From CAZQDP01 sp964592375 (lineage in GTDB: Bacteria; Bacillota; Clostridia; RUG12999): a DNA stretch of 5,145 bases. Positions 1 through 5,145 of this stretch are shown piece after piece (within the stretch, counting starts at the first letter, position 1; the number at the start of each line of letters is the position of its first letter). The DNA lies in assembly GCA_964592375.1 (NCBI GenBank), contig CAZQDP010000095.1:1-5145 (forward strand), given 5' to 3'. Below the pieces are notes generated by a model. That model searched no databases and was not told the DNA's origin. It was given only the letters and a program-made list of their open reading frames with translations. The position numbers were made by a program, and so were the translations under genes.

Positions 1-5
1 CCCTT

Positions 6-854
6 TTAGCGATATTTTTGCGCCGTATACTGCGAAGGGGTACAATGCTTATACTTTTTAAAGTTGCGGATAAAGGAATTGACATTGTCAAAACCGCTCT
101 CCATTGCAGCAAAGGTTACGCTGCTGCCACTTAATAATAGTTCTTCGGCTTTATTTACCCGATACAAATTCAGGTACTGCAAAAAAGTCATTCCGGTAAC
201 TCTGCCAAAAAGCCGCAAAAAATGGTTCATACTCAGCCGTGCCGATTTTGCCGCATCACAAAGGCTTATTTTTTCTTGATAATGACGATAGATATAATCC
301 AGTGACTGGGCAATGGGTTCTTTGTATTTTTCATCTTCAATCTTGGCAGTGGTCAGCGGCAAAACGCCTTTGCCTCTAATCAGTAGCGCATACAGCCGAC
401 AAATCAGGGCCTGGGTACAAACCTTATATGCAGGCTTTTCTTCTGTCAATTCCTTGCACAGCCCTATTATTGTTTCGTATATTTCCTGATAGGCCGGATC
501 CGTGGCGGAAATACTGCCGAAAAAGTTCATCTGCTGCAAATCGGGTGGTAACAAGGCGCCTCCCCGCACAAAGCTTTCAAAGCAAAACTGTATCACCACA
601 ATTTCACAAGACTCTTTCGGAAAGGTTTGGGTAGAATGCACCTGCCCGCTACCGCAAATGACAATATCACGCTTGTTTGTCATAAAACTGTGATGGTCCA
701 GTTGCTGGCAAGCACGACCTTCATGAAACAGCAAGATTTCCACTTCCTTGTGCCAGTGAGGTGCGGCGGAAATAATGTGGTTACCGTTTGTCCTTCGATA
801 TATTATTTTAACAGGCAAAGAAGGCATTTCGATTTGCTCTTTGTAGACTGACAT
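6..854 (-). CDS. AraC-family transcriptional regulator with N-terminal cupin domain
   Basis: This 282-residue protein is a DNA-binding regulator of the AraC/XylS family. Residues about 20-95 form a cupin effector domain. It shows the cupin motif H33-x-H35-x3-E39-x6-G46, with a later histidine H73 that could complete a metal or ligand site. Residues about 180-280 are the double helix-turn-helix domain, ending in the family signature (GFDNVNSFIRNFKKYKHCTPSQY, about 254-276, with an unusual KHCTPSQY variant). The ATG at 854 has an AAGGAGAA ribosome site at 861-868 with a 6-base spacer, so the start is secure, and the length is normal for the family. The gene begins 50 bases downstream of the sialidase-like gene on the same strand, so the two are probably co-transcribed and the regulator probably controls that gene and itself. 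The effector is unknown; a sugar is an inference from the context. The family call is firm, the target is not. Confidence 0.93.
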   Translation of the reverse strand: MSVYKEQIEMPSLPVKIIYRRTNGNHIISAAPHWHKEVEILLFHEGRACQQLDHHSFMTNKRDIVICGSGQVHSTQTFPKESCEIVVIQFCFESFVRGGALLPPDLQQMNFFGSISATDPAYQEIYETIIGLCKELTEEKPAYKVCTQALICRLYALLIRGKGVLPLTTAKIEDEKYKEPIAQSLDYIYRHYQEKISLCDAAKSARLSMNHFLRLFGRVTGMTFLQYLNLYRVNKAEELLLSGSSVTFAAMESGFDNVNSFIRNFKKYKHCTPSQYTAQKYR

Positions 855-869
855 AGGACTTTCTCCTTG

Positions 870-900
870 TAAAAATGGTGTTTTTAGAGGTACCCTCTAA
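870..900 (-). promoter_or_regulatory. Two overlapping inverted repeats between the sialidase-like gene and the AraC gene
   Basis: The first repeat is a 17-base palindrome at 884-900: TTAGAGG, a 3-base centre, CCTCTAA, with 7 of 7 arm bases matching. The second, at 870-886, is TAAAAA, 5 bases, TTTTTA, with 6 of 6 matching. They share the three bases 884-886, so as RNA hairpins they could not both form fully. The second ends directly beside the AraC ribosome site at 861-868. No T-run follows either stem at the spacing expected of an intrinsic terminator. They may be an operator, an mRNA-stability element between the two cistrons, or a structure that tunes translation of the regulator. The symmetry is seen in the sequence; the function is inferred. 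Confidence 0.45.
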
Positions 901-904
901 GGTA

Positions 905-2482
905 TCATTCTTTATTTTCCGTGAGCCGAGCGGCTTCCCAAGTCATTAGGTACCTGGAATAAATCTGTATGCCATGCACCGTGCCATCAAAGCTTGGTGC
1001 AATGGATAGCGGCCCGCCGTTAATATTTCTTATCTCACTGGAAAACCTGCCCCAACCAAACTGACGATGACTTCCTCCATCATTGAAAATGCCATCTGTT
1101 ACAGCGGTGAAAATTCTTGCCTCTCCATCTGCAATGAGCGCCATGTGGTGCAGTTTCCCAGGCACAATCCTATTCGGGTCGGTGCTGTAATGACAAATGG
1201 TATTGCCATCTTGCAGGGTAAGGCGCAAACTTGCATTTTCTGCGGTCTTAATCCGAAACCCTCTGCCGCAATAGATGGTATCCGCAATTACCTGCCCCGG
1301 CAGCGTGCTATTTGCCACAAATTGTATTGCCACGCAAAGCCCGCTGCCCGGCTTATCCAGTCGAATAATTTTCGGCATGGCATACGTTTTTTGCTTTTCT
1401 ATTTCCATTTTTGAAAGCTGAACAAATAATCCTTCTTCGCTCACCTGTGCCGTTTTATCCCACATGCCCTCATACCCGCTAAAATCCATTTCATGAATGC
1501 CAATTCGCACTTTATTGGTCTCACTGATGTATATTTTCCCATCCACTTCCATGATGCCAGGATAGCTAAATCGACCGCTGTCGTAAGATAAATCATGGGT
1601 ATAAAAGAGGATTTCGGGCCAAGACCAAGCAATGTCTCCATCCTTCTCTATGCCGCCGCAAACCCAAACGGGGTTGCGGTCGTCGTAATTCTTTCCGTTG
1701 TGGTTATGGTGCCAGAGAAGGTATTTCCCCTTCTCAATTTCCCAGATGGAGGGACACGCTCTGGGATTTTTAATAGGGATATTGCTAGGCCCATACATCA
1801 TTTTTTTTGCAGGGGAAAAGGTTTGGCCATCCTCACTCATGCTGTAGCAAATATAGCCTTTGTCTGTACGAAAGCCCACATATATACGATTGTTTTGAAG
1901 CACTGCGATATGTGGTTCTTCGGATACATGATCATCAAGCTCCCAATCCGGCCCTTTGATGCCGCCGATAACACGAAAAGTAAGCTTAGTAGCATCCAAT
2001 TCATCCAAGATATTCTCGCTCACCAGCATGTACACCACAGAATTTCGCATACCCTTTTCAATGGTTGCCCAAGGAATATACAGCTTTTTTCCTACCACGG
2101 TAGGTAACCCCACCGCCCAGCCGGTGCCGGAATTGTGCTCAATTGTAATGGGATTACTGAAACTTTGGCCGCCATCGTCCGAATAGGTAAATTGCTGGGG
2201 ACTTAACGCATAAATTCTTCCATACTCTGTTTTAAAAGGCACCGCATACCCACCGTTGCACTTTTGCCCCTTCGTCCAGGTGTGGCCGTGGTCACAGCTA
2301 CGCATCACATACGTATCACTCCCCATTTCTTCGGATTCATAGCCGAGGGTGACCATGCAAATCCACTCTCCGCTTGCGTTTCCTAAAAGAAGTTGGGGTT
2401 GGTCCGAGTAGCCCATTTTGGGAGAAGGAATAAATCGACAGGAATTAGCAAATCTTTTGTCTGCAAAACCATTCATGCACAT
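905..2482 (-). CDS. Sialidase-like (GH33/BNR-fold) glycoside hydrolase with C-terminal LamG-like domain
   Basis: Residue numbers below count from the TTG at 2485; I prefer the next codon, ATG at 2482, because ribosome site AGAAAGG (2488-2494) lies 5 bases before it. ATG at 2476 is also possible. Residues about 10-345 look like a sialidase six-bladed propeller. Asp-boxes are visible at 63-70 (SCDHGHTW) and 102-109 (SDDGGQSF), with a degenerate one at 217-223. By spacing and local context the sialidase catalytic set can be placed: R17 in RFIP, acid/base D57, E190 in EEPHI, R206, R270, and nucleophile Y308 in GRFSYPG. Residues about 370-522 resemble a LamG/concanavalin-like jellyroll (HHMALIADG; IQIYSRYL). 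No signal peptide or membrane segment is seen, and eleven cysteines are present; both suggest a cytoplasmic enzyme, perhaps cleaving sialic acid or a related sugar from imported glycans. Substrate is uncertain; another BNR-fold hydrolase is possible. It is the first gene of an operon with the AraC regulator. Confidence 0.75.
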   Translation of the reverse strand: MCMNGFADKRFANSCRFIPSPKMGYSDQPQLLLGNASGEWICMVTLGYESEEMGSDTYVMRSCDHGHTWTKGQKCNGGYAVPFKTEYGRIYALSPQQFTYSDDGGQSFSNPITIEHNSGTGWAVGLPTVVGKKLYIPWATIEKGMRNSVVYMLVSENILDELDATKLTFRVIGGIKGPDWELDDHVSEEPHIAVLQNNRIYVGFRTDKGYICYSMSEDGQTFSPAKKMMYGPSNIPIKNPRACPSIWEIEKGKYLLWHHNHNGKNYDDRNPVWVCGGIEKDGDIAWSWPEILFYTHDLSYDSGRFSYPGIMEVDGKIYISETNKVRIGIHEMDFSGYEGMWDKTAQVSEEGLFVQLSKMEIEKQKTYAMPKIIRLDKPGSGLCVAIQFVANSTLPGQVIADTIYCGRGFRIKTAENASLRLTLQDGNTICHYSTDPNRIVPGKLHHMALIADGEARIFTAVTDGIFNDGGSHRQFGWGRFSSEIRNINGGPLSIAPSFDGTVHGIQIYSRYLMTWEAARLTENKE

Positions 2483-2513
2483 CAAAGCCTTTCTCTATTT
2501 TTTTGGTAACTGC

Positions 2514-2542
2514 ATTGTATTCTTCCAAAATTCATTTGTCAA
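2514..2542 (-). promoter_or_regulatory. Sigma-A promoter for the sialidase-like gene
   Basis: On the minus strand a perfect -35 box TTGACA (2537-2542) is followed after exactly 17 bases by the -10 box TACAAT (2514-2519), five of six consensus bases. Transcription should begin near 2507, which gives a leader of about 25 bases before the ATG at 2482. A promoter this close to consensus does not obviously need an activator. This suggests repression, or high basal expression, rather than strict AraC-type activation. Confidence 0.8.
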
Positions 2543-2554
2543 TCATTTGCGTAT

Positions 2555-2577
2555 TTTTTCGTCATTCCAACGAAAAA
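2555..2577. promoter_or_regulatory. Perfect inverted repeat upstream of the sialidase promoter, candidate operator
   Basis: The arms TTTTTCGT (2555-2562) and ACGAAAAA (2570-2577) match at 8 of 8 positions across a 7-base spacer. The centre, at 2566, lies about 59 bases upstream of the predicted sialidase start point and just beyond its -35 box, where activators often bind. It is also about 80 bases upstream of the hemW -35 box. AraC-family proteins more often use direct repeats, so the binder could be a different regulator. The stem is AT-rich apart from its CG steps, and chance symmetry in such DNA is possible. Confidence 0.4.
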
Positions 2578-2585
2578 GTAATCAA

Positions 2586-2620
2586 ATTTTGTATATCTTG
2601 TATAAAAGTATGCACAAAAT
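2586..2620. repeat. Imperfect inverted repeat with internal direct repeat in the divergent intergenic region
   Basis: ATTTTGTATAT (2586-2596) and ATGCACAAAAT (2610-2620) are reverse complements at 9 of 11 positions across 13 bases. Inside it, TTGTATA occurs twice in direct orientation (2589-2595 and 2598-2604), one helical turn apart, a spacing compatible with an AraC-type binding site. It lies between the two divergent promoters, about 24 bases upstream of the hemW -35 box. The AT-rich composition lowers its significance. Confidence 0.25.
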
Positions 2621-2643
2621 GCTTCATCAGACAATCTTTTTAT

Positions 2644-2672
2644 TTGCTTTTTTCTCATAACGTTGTTATAAT
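2644..2672 (+). promoter_or_regulatory. Sigma-A promoter for hemW
   Basis: The -10 box TATAAT (2667-2672) matches consensus fully. A weak -35 box TTGCTT (2644-2649) stands 17 bases upstream. Transcription would start near 2679, which leaves a leader of about 29 bases before the hemW ATG. It faces away from the sialidase promoter, and the two -35 boxes are about 100 bases apart. Confidence 0.65.
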
Positions 2673-2707
2673 ATATTTATTATTGTGTTGATAGAAGGAG
2701 AAGAAAT

Positions 2708-3781
2708 ATGACGGGACTTTATGTGCACATTCCTTTTTGCGTTTCAAAATGTTATTACTGCGATTTTAATTCCTATGATTCTCAGCTTCATCAGGCAAAT
2801 GATTATTGTGATGCATTGCAAAAAGAAGCATATTTTTATAAAGGGACTTCTCTTGATACCGTATATATTGGAGGGGGAACGCCTACCTGCCTTGAGCCTT
2901 CCTTACTCCTTGGCATTTTGGATGCGATGAAACGGAATTTTTCCCTTCGCAGTCCGGAAATAACCGTAGAAGCAAATCCGGCTACAGTGGATTTGCCCTT
3001 TCTTCGTGCATTGCATGAAGCGGGCGTCAATCGGCTCAGCCTTGGGGTACAAAGCTTTGATGGCAGCCTGCTTCGCACTTTGGGGCGATTGCACGAGCCG
3101 GCAGATGCCGTTGATGCCGTCTATCTTGCAAGAGAGGCCGGTTTTAGTAATATCGGCATTGATTTGATGTATTCCCTGCCCGGGCAGACCATGGACATGG
3201 TGAGGTCAGACCTTGCACGAGCGGTTACTCTGCCTATCCGTCATGTATCCTACTACGGCCTAAAGGTAGAAAAAGGAACTCCTTTTTACGAGCAGGGCAT
3301 CACTCCCGCAGACGAAGAGCTTGATAGGCAGATGTACCATTTTTGCTCCGACTATTTAAAATCCTTTGGATTTTGCCATTATGAAATTTCAAATTTTGCT
3401 TTGCCCGGATTTTATTCACGTCATAATATGAAATATTGGTCATCAAAGGCCTATATCGGTCTTGGTGCAGGTGCTCATTCCTGTTACGGCGAAAAGCGAT
3501 ATGCCAATGTCAAAAGTATCGATACTTATATGGCAATGCTACGGGATGGACAAAGACCGATTGAAGAGAGCTACACACTTACCGATAAGGATATCAATGA
3601 AGAAAAAATCATGTTAGGTCTACGGCTAGACAAGGGAATTCCGGTCGCATGGGTGGGGGCGAAGAAGGACTTGCTTCAAAAGTATGTGCAGATGGGATAT
3701 ATGAAACAAAAAAGAGGCCGTGTCAGCCTCACTTCGTTAGGGTTTGATGTATCGAACAGCATTATTGCTTCTTTTTTATAA
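2708..3781 (+). CDS. hemW: Radical SAM heme chaperone HemW (HemN-like, not a true coproporphyrinogen oxidase)
   Basis: This 357-residue cytoplasmic protein belongs to the HemN/HemW branch of radical SAM enzymes. The [4Fe-4S] cluster motif CxxxCxxC is at C11, C15 and C18, followed by D19-F20. HemN oxidases carry a fourth nearby cysteine (CxC), absent here, which points to HemW. The SAM-binding GGGTPT is at 55-60, VNRLSLGVQSFD at 107-118, and the HemW-type HNxxYW motif at 239-244 (HNMKYW). A HemN C-terminal domain follows from about 290. Known HemW proteins bind heme and deliver it to membrane respiratory proteins; older annotation calls them oxygen-independent coproporphyrinogen III oxidase. 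The start ATG has AAGGAG at 2695-2700 with a 7-base spacer. It is slightly shorter than the usual 375-390 residues, but both ends look intact. It stands alone here, divergent from the sialidase unit and convergent with rsmG, away from lepA and hrcA, its common neighbours in Firmicutes. Confidence 0.92.
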   Translation: MTGLYVHIPFCVSKCYYCDFNSYDSQLHQANDYCDALQKEAYFYKGTSLDTVYIGGGTPTCLEPSLLLGILDAMKRNFSLRSPEITVEANPATVDLPFLRALHEAGVNRLSLGVQSFDGSLLRTLGRLHEPADAVDAVYLAREAGFSNIGIDLMYSLPGQTMDMVRSDLARAVTLPIRHVSYYGLKVEKGTPFYEQGITPADEELDRQMYHFCSDYLKSFGFCHYEISNFALPGFYSRHNMKYWSSKAYIGLGAGAHSCYGEKRYANVKSIDTYMAMLRDGQRPIEESYTLTDKDINEEKIMLGLRLDKGIPVAWVGAKKDLLQKYVQMGYMKQKRGRVSLTSLGFDVSNSIIASFL

Positions 3782-3820
3782 TCATAAAGAAGATAAAGGG
3801 TTTCGGAGCATAAGGCGAAT

Positions 3821-3860
3821 GAAAAATGATTAAAACCGCGCGTGTTTGATTCTTTTCTTT
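3821..3860. terminator. Weak candidate bidirectional terminator between hemW and rsmG
   Basis: The 126-base gap between these convergent genes (3782-3907) contains no ORF worth calling. Its only hairpin candidate pairs AAAC (3833-3836) with GTTT (3844-3847) around a CG-rich loop. Bulges follow, then further A/T pairing of 3823-3826 with 3853-3856, and then a T-rich stretch to 3860. The stem is AT-rich and interrupted. Position favours a shared terminator for both converging units, but the structure is poor. Confidence 0.25.
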
Positions 3861-3907
3861 AATATCATAGCGTCCTACATATGGAAAAATCTCCACCAAT
3901 AAAGTCG

Positions 3908-4624
3908 CTACAGGGGTGATCTTTCGGGTTTGCCTGCCTTGCGTGGATATTTTGCGTTTGTGGACGCGATTTTTTTTATCACCACAATATTTCTCGATAG
4001 CTCACAAAACGGAATATGTACCTCAAAAATATCCTCAAGCTTTCCCCCAAGAAGTTCTAACGCACGAAGGGACTGCGCCACCTCGTCTTTTGCGCCGGGT
4101 CCTTTCATGGCAAAAAAGTACCCTCCACATCTTACAAAGGGCAAGCAATATTCGGCCAGAACAGGCAAAGGGGCCACTGCTCTTGCGGTCGCCACATCGT
4201 ATTTTTCTCGATACGGATCATTTGAGCCTGCATCCTCTGCACGGCTATGTACAGAATGTATATTAGCGAGTGAAAGCACCTTGGTGCATTCATCTAAAAA
4301 CCCTACTCGCTTCGCAAGAGAGTCTAGCAGTGTTACCTCAAGATCGCTCTTTACAATGGCCATCAAAAGCCCAGGAAAGCCTGCACCCGTGCCCACATCT
4401 ATTACACGTCCATGAAGCGGCATATGCGGACAAGTAAATAGGGATATTGAATCCAAAAAATGCTTGGTGATCATGTCCTGCGGCTCTGTGATGGCCGTTA
4501 AATTAAATTTTTCATTCCATACTTGCACAAGCTCCATATATTGAAGCATTTTTTGAATAGTTTCGCTTTGCAAGTCTATACCAAGTTTCCGACTGCCTTC
4601 TAAAAGCAGTGCTGAAAGCTCCAA
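3908..4624 (-). CDS. rsmG: 16S rRNA (guanine527-N7)-methyltransferase RsmG (GidB)
   Basis: This 238-residue SAM-dependent methyltransferase modifies G527 in the 530 loop of 16S rRNA; loss of the family's activity is known to give low-level streptomycin resistance. Visible features are the N-terminal WNEKFNLTAIT (36-46), the H55-F-L-D-S segment, SAM motif I DVGTGAGFPG (76-85), the acidic D101 in LLDSLAKR at the end of the second strand, TARAVAPLPVLAEY (146-159), and the Firmicute-type basic tail YPRKAGKPERSPL (226-238). Length is normal. The start is TTG at 4624. An in-frame TAA lies only one codon upstream, and the next in-frame methionine (residue 26) would remove the first helix. It lies 54 bases downstream of the zinc-ribbon gene on the same strand, so it is probably the second gene of that operon. 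The usual partners mnmG, parA and noc are not in the window. Confidence 0.95.
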   Translation of the reverse strand: MELSALLLEGSRKLGIDLQSETIQKMLQYMELVQVWNEKFNLTAITEPQDMITKHFLDSISLFTCPHMPLHGRVIDVGTGAGFPGLLMAIVKSDLEVTLLDSLAKRVGFLDECTKVLSLANIHSVHSRAEDAGSNDPYREKYDVATARAVAPLPVLAEYCLPFVRCGGYFFAMKGPGAKDEVAQSLRALELLGGKLEDIFEVHIPFCELSRNIVVIKKIASTNAKYPRKAGKPERSPL

Positions 4625-4640
4625 ACCTTACACATCCTCC
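4625..4640 (-). promoter_or_regulatory. Ribosome site that fixes the TTG start of rsmG
   Basis: GGAGG (4636-4640) lies 11 bases before the TTG, slightly far. A second purine patch, AAGG (4626-4629), lies only one base before it, too close. An ATG overlapping the end of GGAGG is in another frame. Because an in-frame TAA (4628-4630) precedes the TTG by a single codon, no longer N-terminus is possible. Long spacing plus TTG suggests modest translation. Confidence 0.7.
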
Positions 4641-4678
4641 ACAAACGTAATATGCCAAAAAAGGCAGATAACCCATGA

Positions 4679-5041
4679 TTATTTCACGTTTTTCCCGCAG
4701 GATGGGCAAAAATTAAATTCTTCTTTATATCCGCTTCCGCAGGAAGGACAGGTTTTTGTGCTTTTCATTTCGCTAAGCTTTGCCTTATTGTCGCTAATCT
4801 CTTCATAGAGCTTATCAATTTCGGCGCAATATGTAGCCACTTCGTCGGCCGGAAAGGTTTCCGATTCTTTGTACGCCACATATACTGCTTTACCCATTTC
4901 TTTGAGCAGTTTATTAATTTCTGCTTCCTTATCCACAATGCTAAAGTTCACCTTGACGGATTCCACAAGCTCTCCTGATTTTTTAACCGCAGATACTGCA
5001 ATTTCCGATACTTTTTCGCGGATTACACCTAATACTTCCAT
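4679..5041 (-). CDS. Small coiled-coil-like protein with C-terminal zinc ribbon, unknown function
   Basis: This protein has 120 residues from the ATG at 5041. A GTG one codon upstream is possible, but AAGGAGG (5050-5056) stands 8 bases from the ATG, the better spacing. Residues about 1-95 (counted from the GTG) are rich in Lys, Glu, Ala and Leu and look helical throughout, with a likely coiled coil around 70-95 (EIDKLYEEISDNKAKLSEM). The C-terminus carries a compact zinc ribbon of two CPSCG knuckles, C99/C102 and C113/C116, which should bind one zinc ion. There is no signal peptide or membrane segment, so it is cytoplasmic. Small proteins of this layout are common in Clostridia and usually hypothetical. 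I assign no function. It precedes rsmG by 54 bases and probably shares its transcript, which may mean a ribosome or nucleic-acid link or may be coincidence. Confidence 0.85.
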   Translation of the reverse strand: MEVLGVIREKVSEIAVSAVKKSGELVESVKVNFSIVDKEAEINKLLKEMGKAVYVAYKESETFPADEVATYCAEIDKLYEEISDNKAKLSEMKSTKTCPSCGSGYKEEFNFCPSCGKNVK

Positions 5042-5056
5042 CACTTCGTCCTCCTT

Positions 5057-5069
5057 CCGGCTTTGCCGG
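5057..5069 (-). repeat. Short GC-rich hairpin next to the ribosome site of the zinc-ribbon gene
   Basis: CCGGC (5057-5061) and GCCGG (5065-5069) form a perfect 5-base-pair stem with a 3-base loop. The stem lies in the predicted leader, directly against the AAGGAGG ribosome site at 5050-5056. It stands out in otherwise AT-rich leader sequence. It may protect the mRNA 5' end or tune ribosome access; no larger riboswitch fold is visible. Confidence 0.4.
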
Positions 5070-5104
5070 TCACTCTATTGCTATTATACTTGTGCGATAG
5101 GAAC

Positions 5105-5133
5105 ATTATACACCAAGAGCGAAAAAATATCAA
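5105..5133 (-). promoter_or_regulatory. Sigma-A promoter for the zinc-ribbon gene and rsmG
   Basis: On the minus strand a -35 box TTGATA (5128-5133, five of six consensus bases) and a perfect -10 box TATAAT (5105-5110) are separated by exactly 17 bases. The start point would be near 5098, giving a leader of about 57 bases that includes the 5057-5069 hairpin. A second TATAAT at 5083-5088 lacks a -35 box and is less likely to be used. The strength suggests constitutive, housekeeping-type expression. Confidence 0.78.
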
Positions 5134-5145
5134 GCATATTTTTGT

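Noticed and set aside
1595..2107. Plus-strand ORF of 170 residues opposite the sialidase-like gene
   Set aside because: It lies wholly antisense to a gene with clear domain motifs, has no recognisable motif of its own, and is best explained as a reading-frame shadow.
2708..3781. Annotation as coproporphyrinogen III oxidase HemN
   Set aside because: The fourth cysteine of the HemN CxxxCxxCxC motif is replaced by Phe (CDF), and the HNxxYW motif of HemW is present.
3930..4415. Plus-strand ORF of 161 residues opposite rsmG
   Set aside because: It is antisense to the conserved rsmG core and its translation shows no family features.
4653..4666. TGCC-A6-GGCA inverted repeat in the gap before rsmG
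   Set aside because: The stem has only four base pairs and no T-run follows, so it is too weak to call a terminator between the two genes.
4512..4709. Minus-strand 65-residue ORF spanning the gap between the zinc-ribbon gene and rsmG
   Set aside because: It overlaps the ends of both real genes in another frame. An ATG near 4676 in the gap could start a short peptide, but I see no good ribosome site for it and the downstream part is simply rsmG out of frame.
5083..5088. Second TATAAT on the minus strand upstream of the zinc-ribbon gene
   Set aside because: No -35 box stands 16-18 bases upstream, and the promoter at 5105-5133 is better on both boxes.
1..5145. CRISPR array, transposon ends, tRNA or rRNA genes, defence or phage modules
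   Set aside because: I read both strands and found no regularly spaced repeats, transposase or integrase motifs, tRNA cloverleaf or rRNA sequence.

Overview
The window looks like chromosomal DNA of a low-to-moderate GC Firmicute, most likely an anaerobic, host-associated member of the Clostridia. The evidence is strong AAGGAG-type ribosome sites, AT-rich sigma-A promoters with 17-base spacers, a RsmG whose C-terminal tail (KYPRKAGKPERSPL) resembles the Bacillus/Clostridium form, and a cysteine-rich sialidase-like enzyme. This placement is an inference; no marker in the window fixes the genus.

There are five complete protein genes in three transcription units. (1) Left, minus strand: a sialidase-like glycoside hydrolase (905-2482) followed by an AraC-family regulator (6-854). 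A near-consensus promoter lies at 2514-2542. The 50-base gap between the two genes holds two overlapping inverted repeats. (2) Centre, plus strand: hemW (2708-3781), a radical SAM protein, transcribed divergently from a 225-base intergenic region that holds both promoters and two further inverted repeats. (3) Right, minus strand: a small zinc-ribbon protein (4679-5041) and rsmG (3908-4624), probably one operon from a promoter at 5105-5133. hemW and rsmG converge on a 126-base gap that contains no gene and only a weak hairpin.

Unit 1 reads as a small glycan-use locus: an apparently cytoplasmic sialidase-family enzyme with a C-terminal LamG-like jellyroll domain, and a cupin/HTH regulator that probably senses a related sugar or product. 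Units 2 and 3 are housekeeping (heme trafficking, 16S rRNA methylation) plus one uncharacterised zinc-ribbon protein. I see no tRNA, rRNA, CRISPR array, transposon or phage gene, and no convincing new multi-gene system. The most interesting points are the signal-less sialidase with an intact-looking catalytic set, and the palindromes around its promoter and before the regulator gene.
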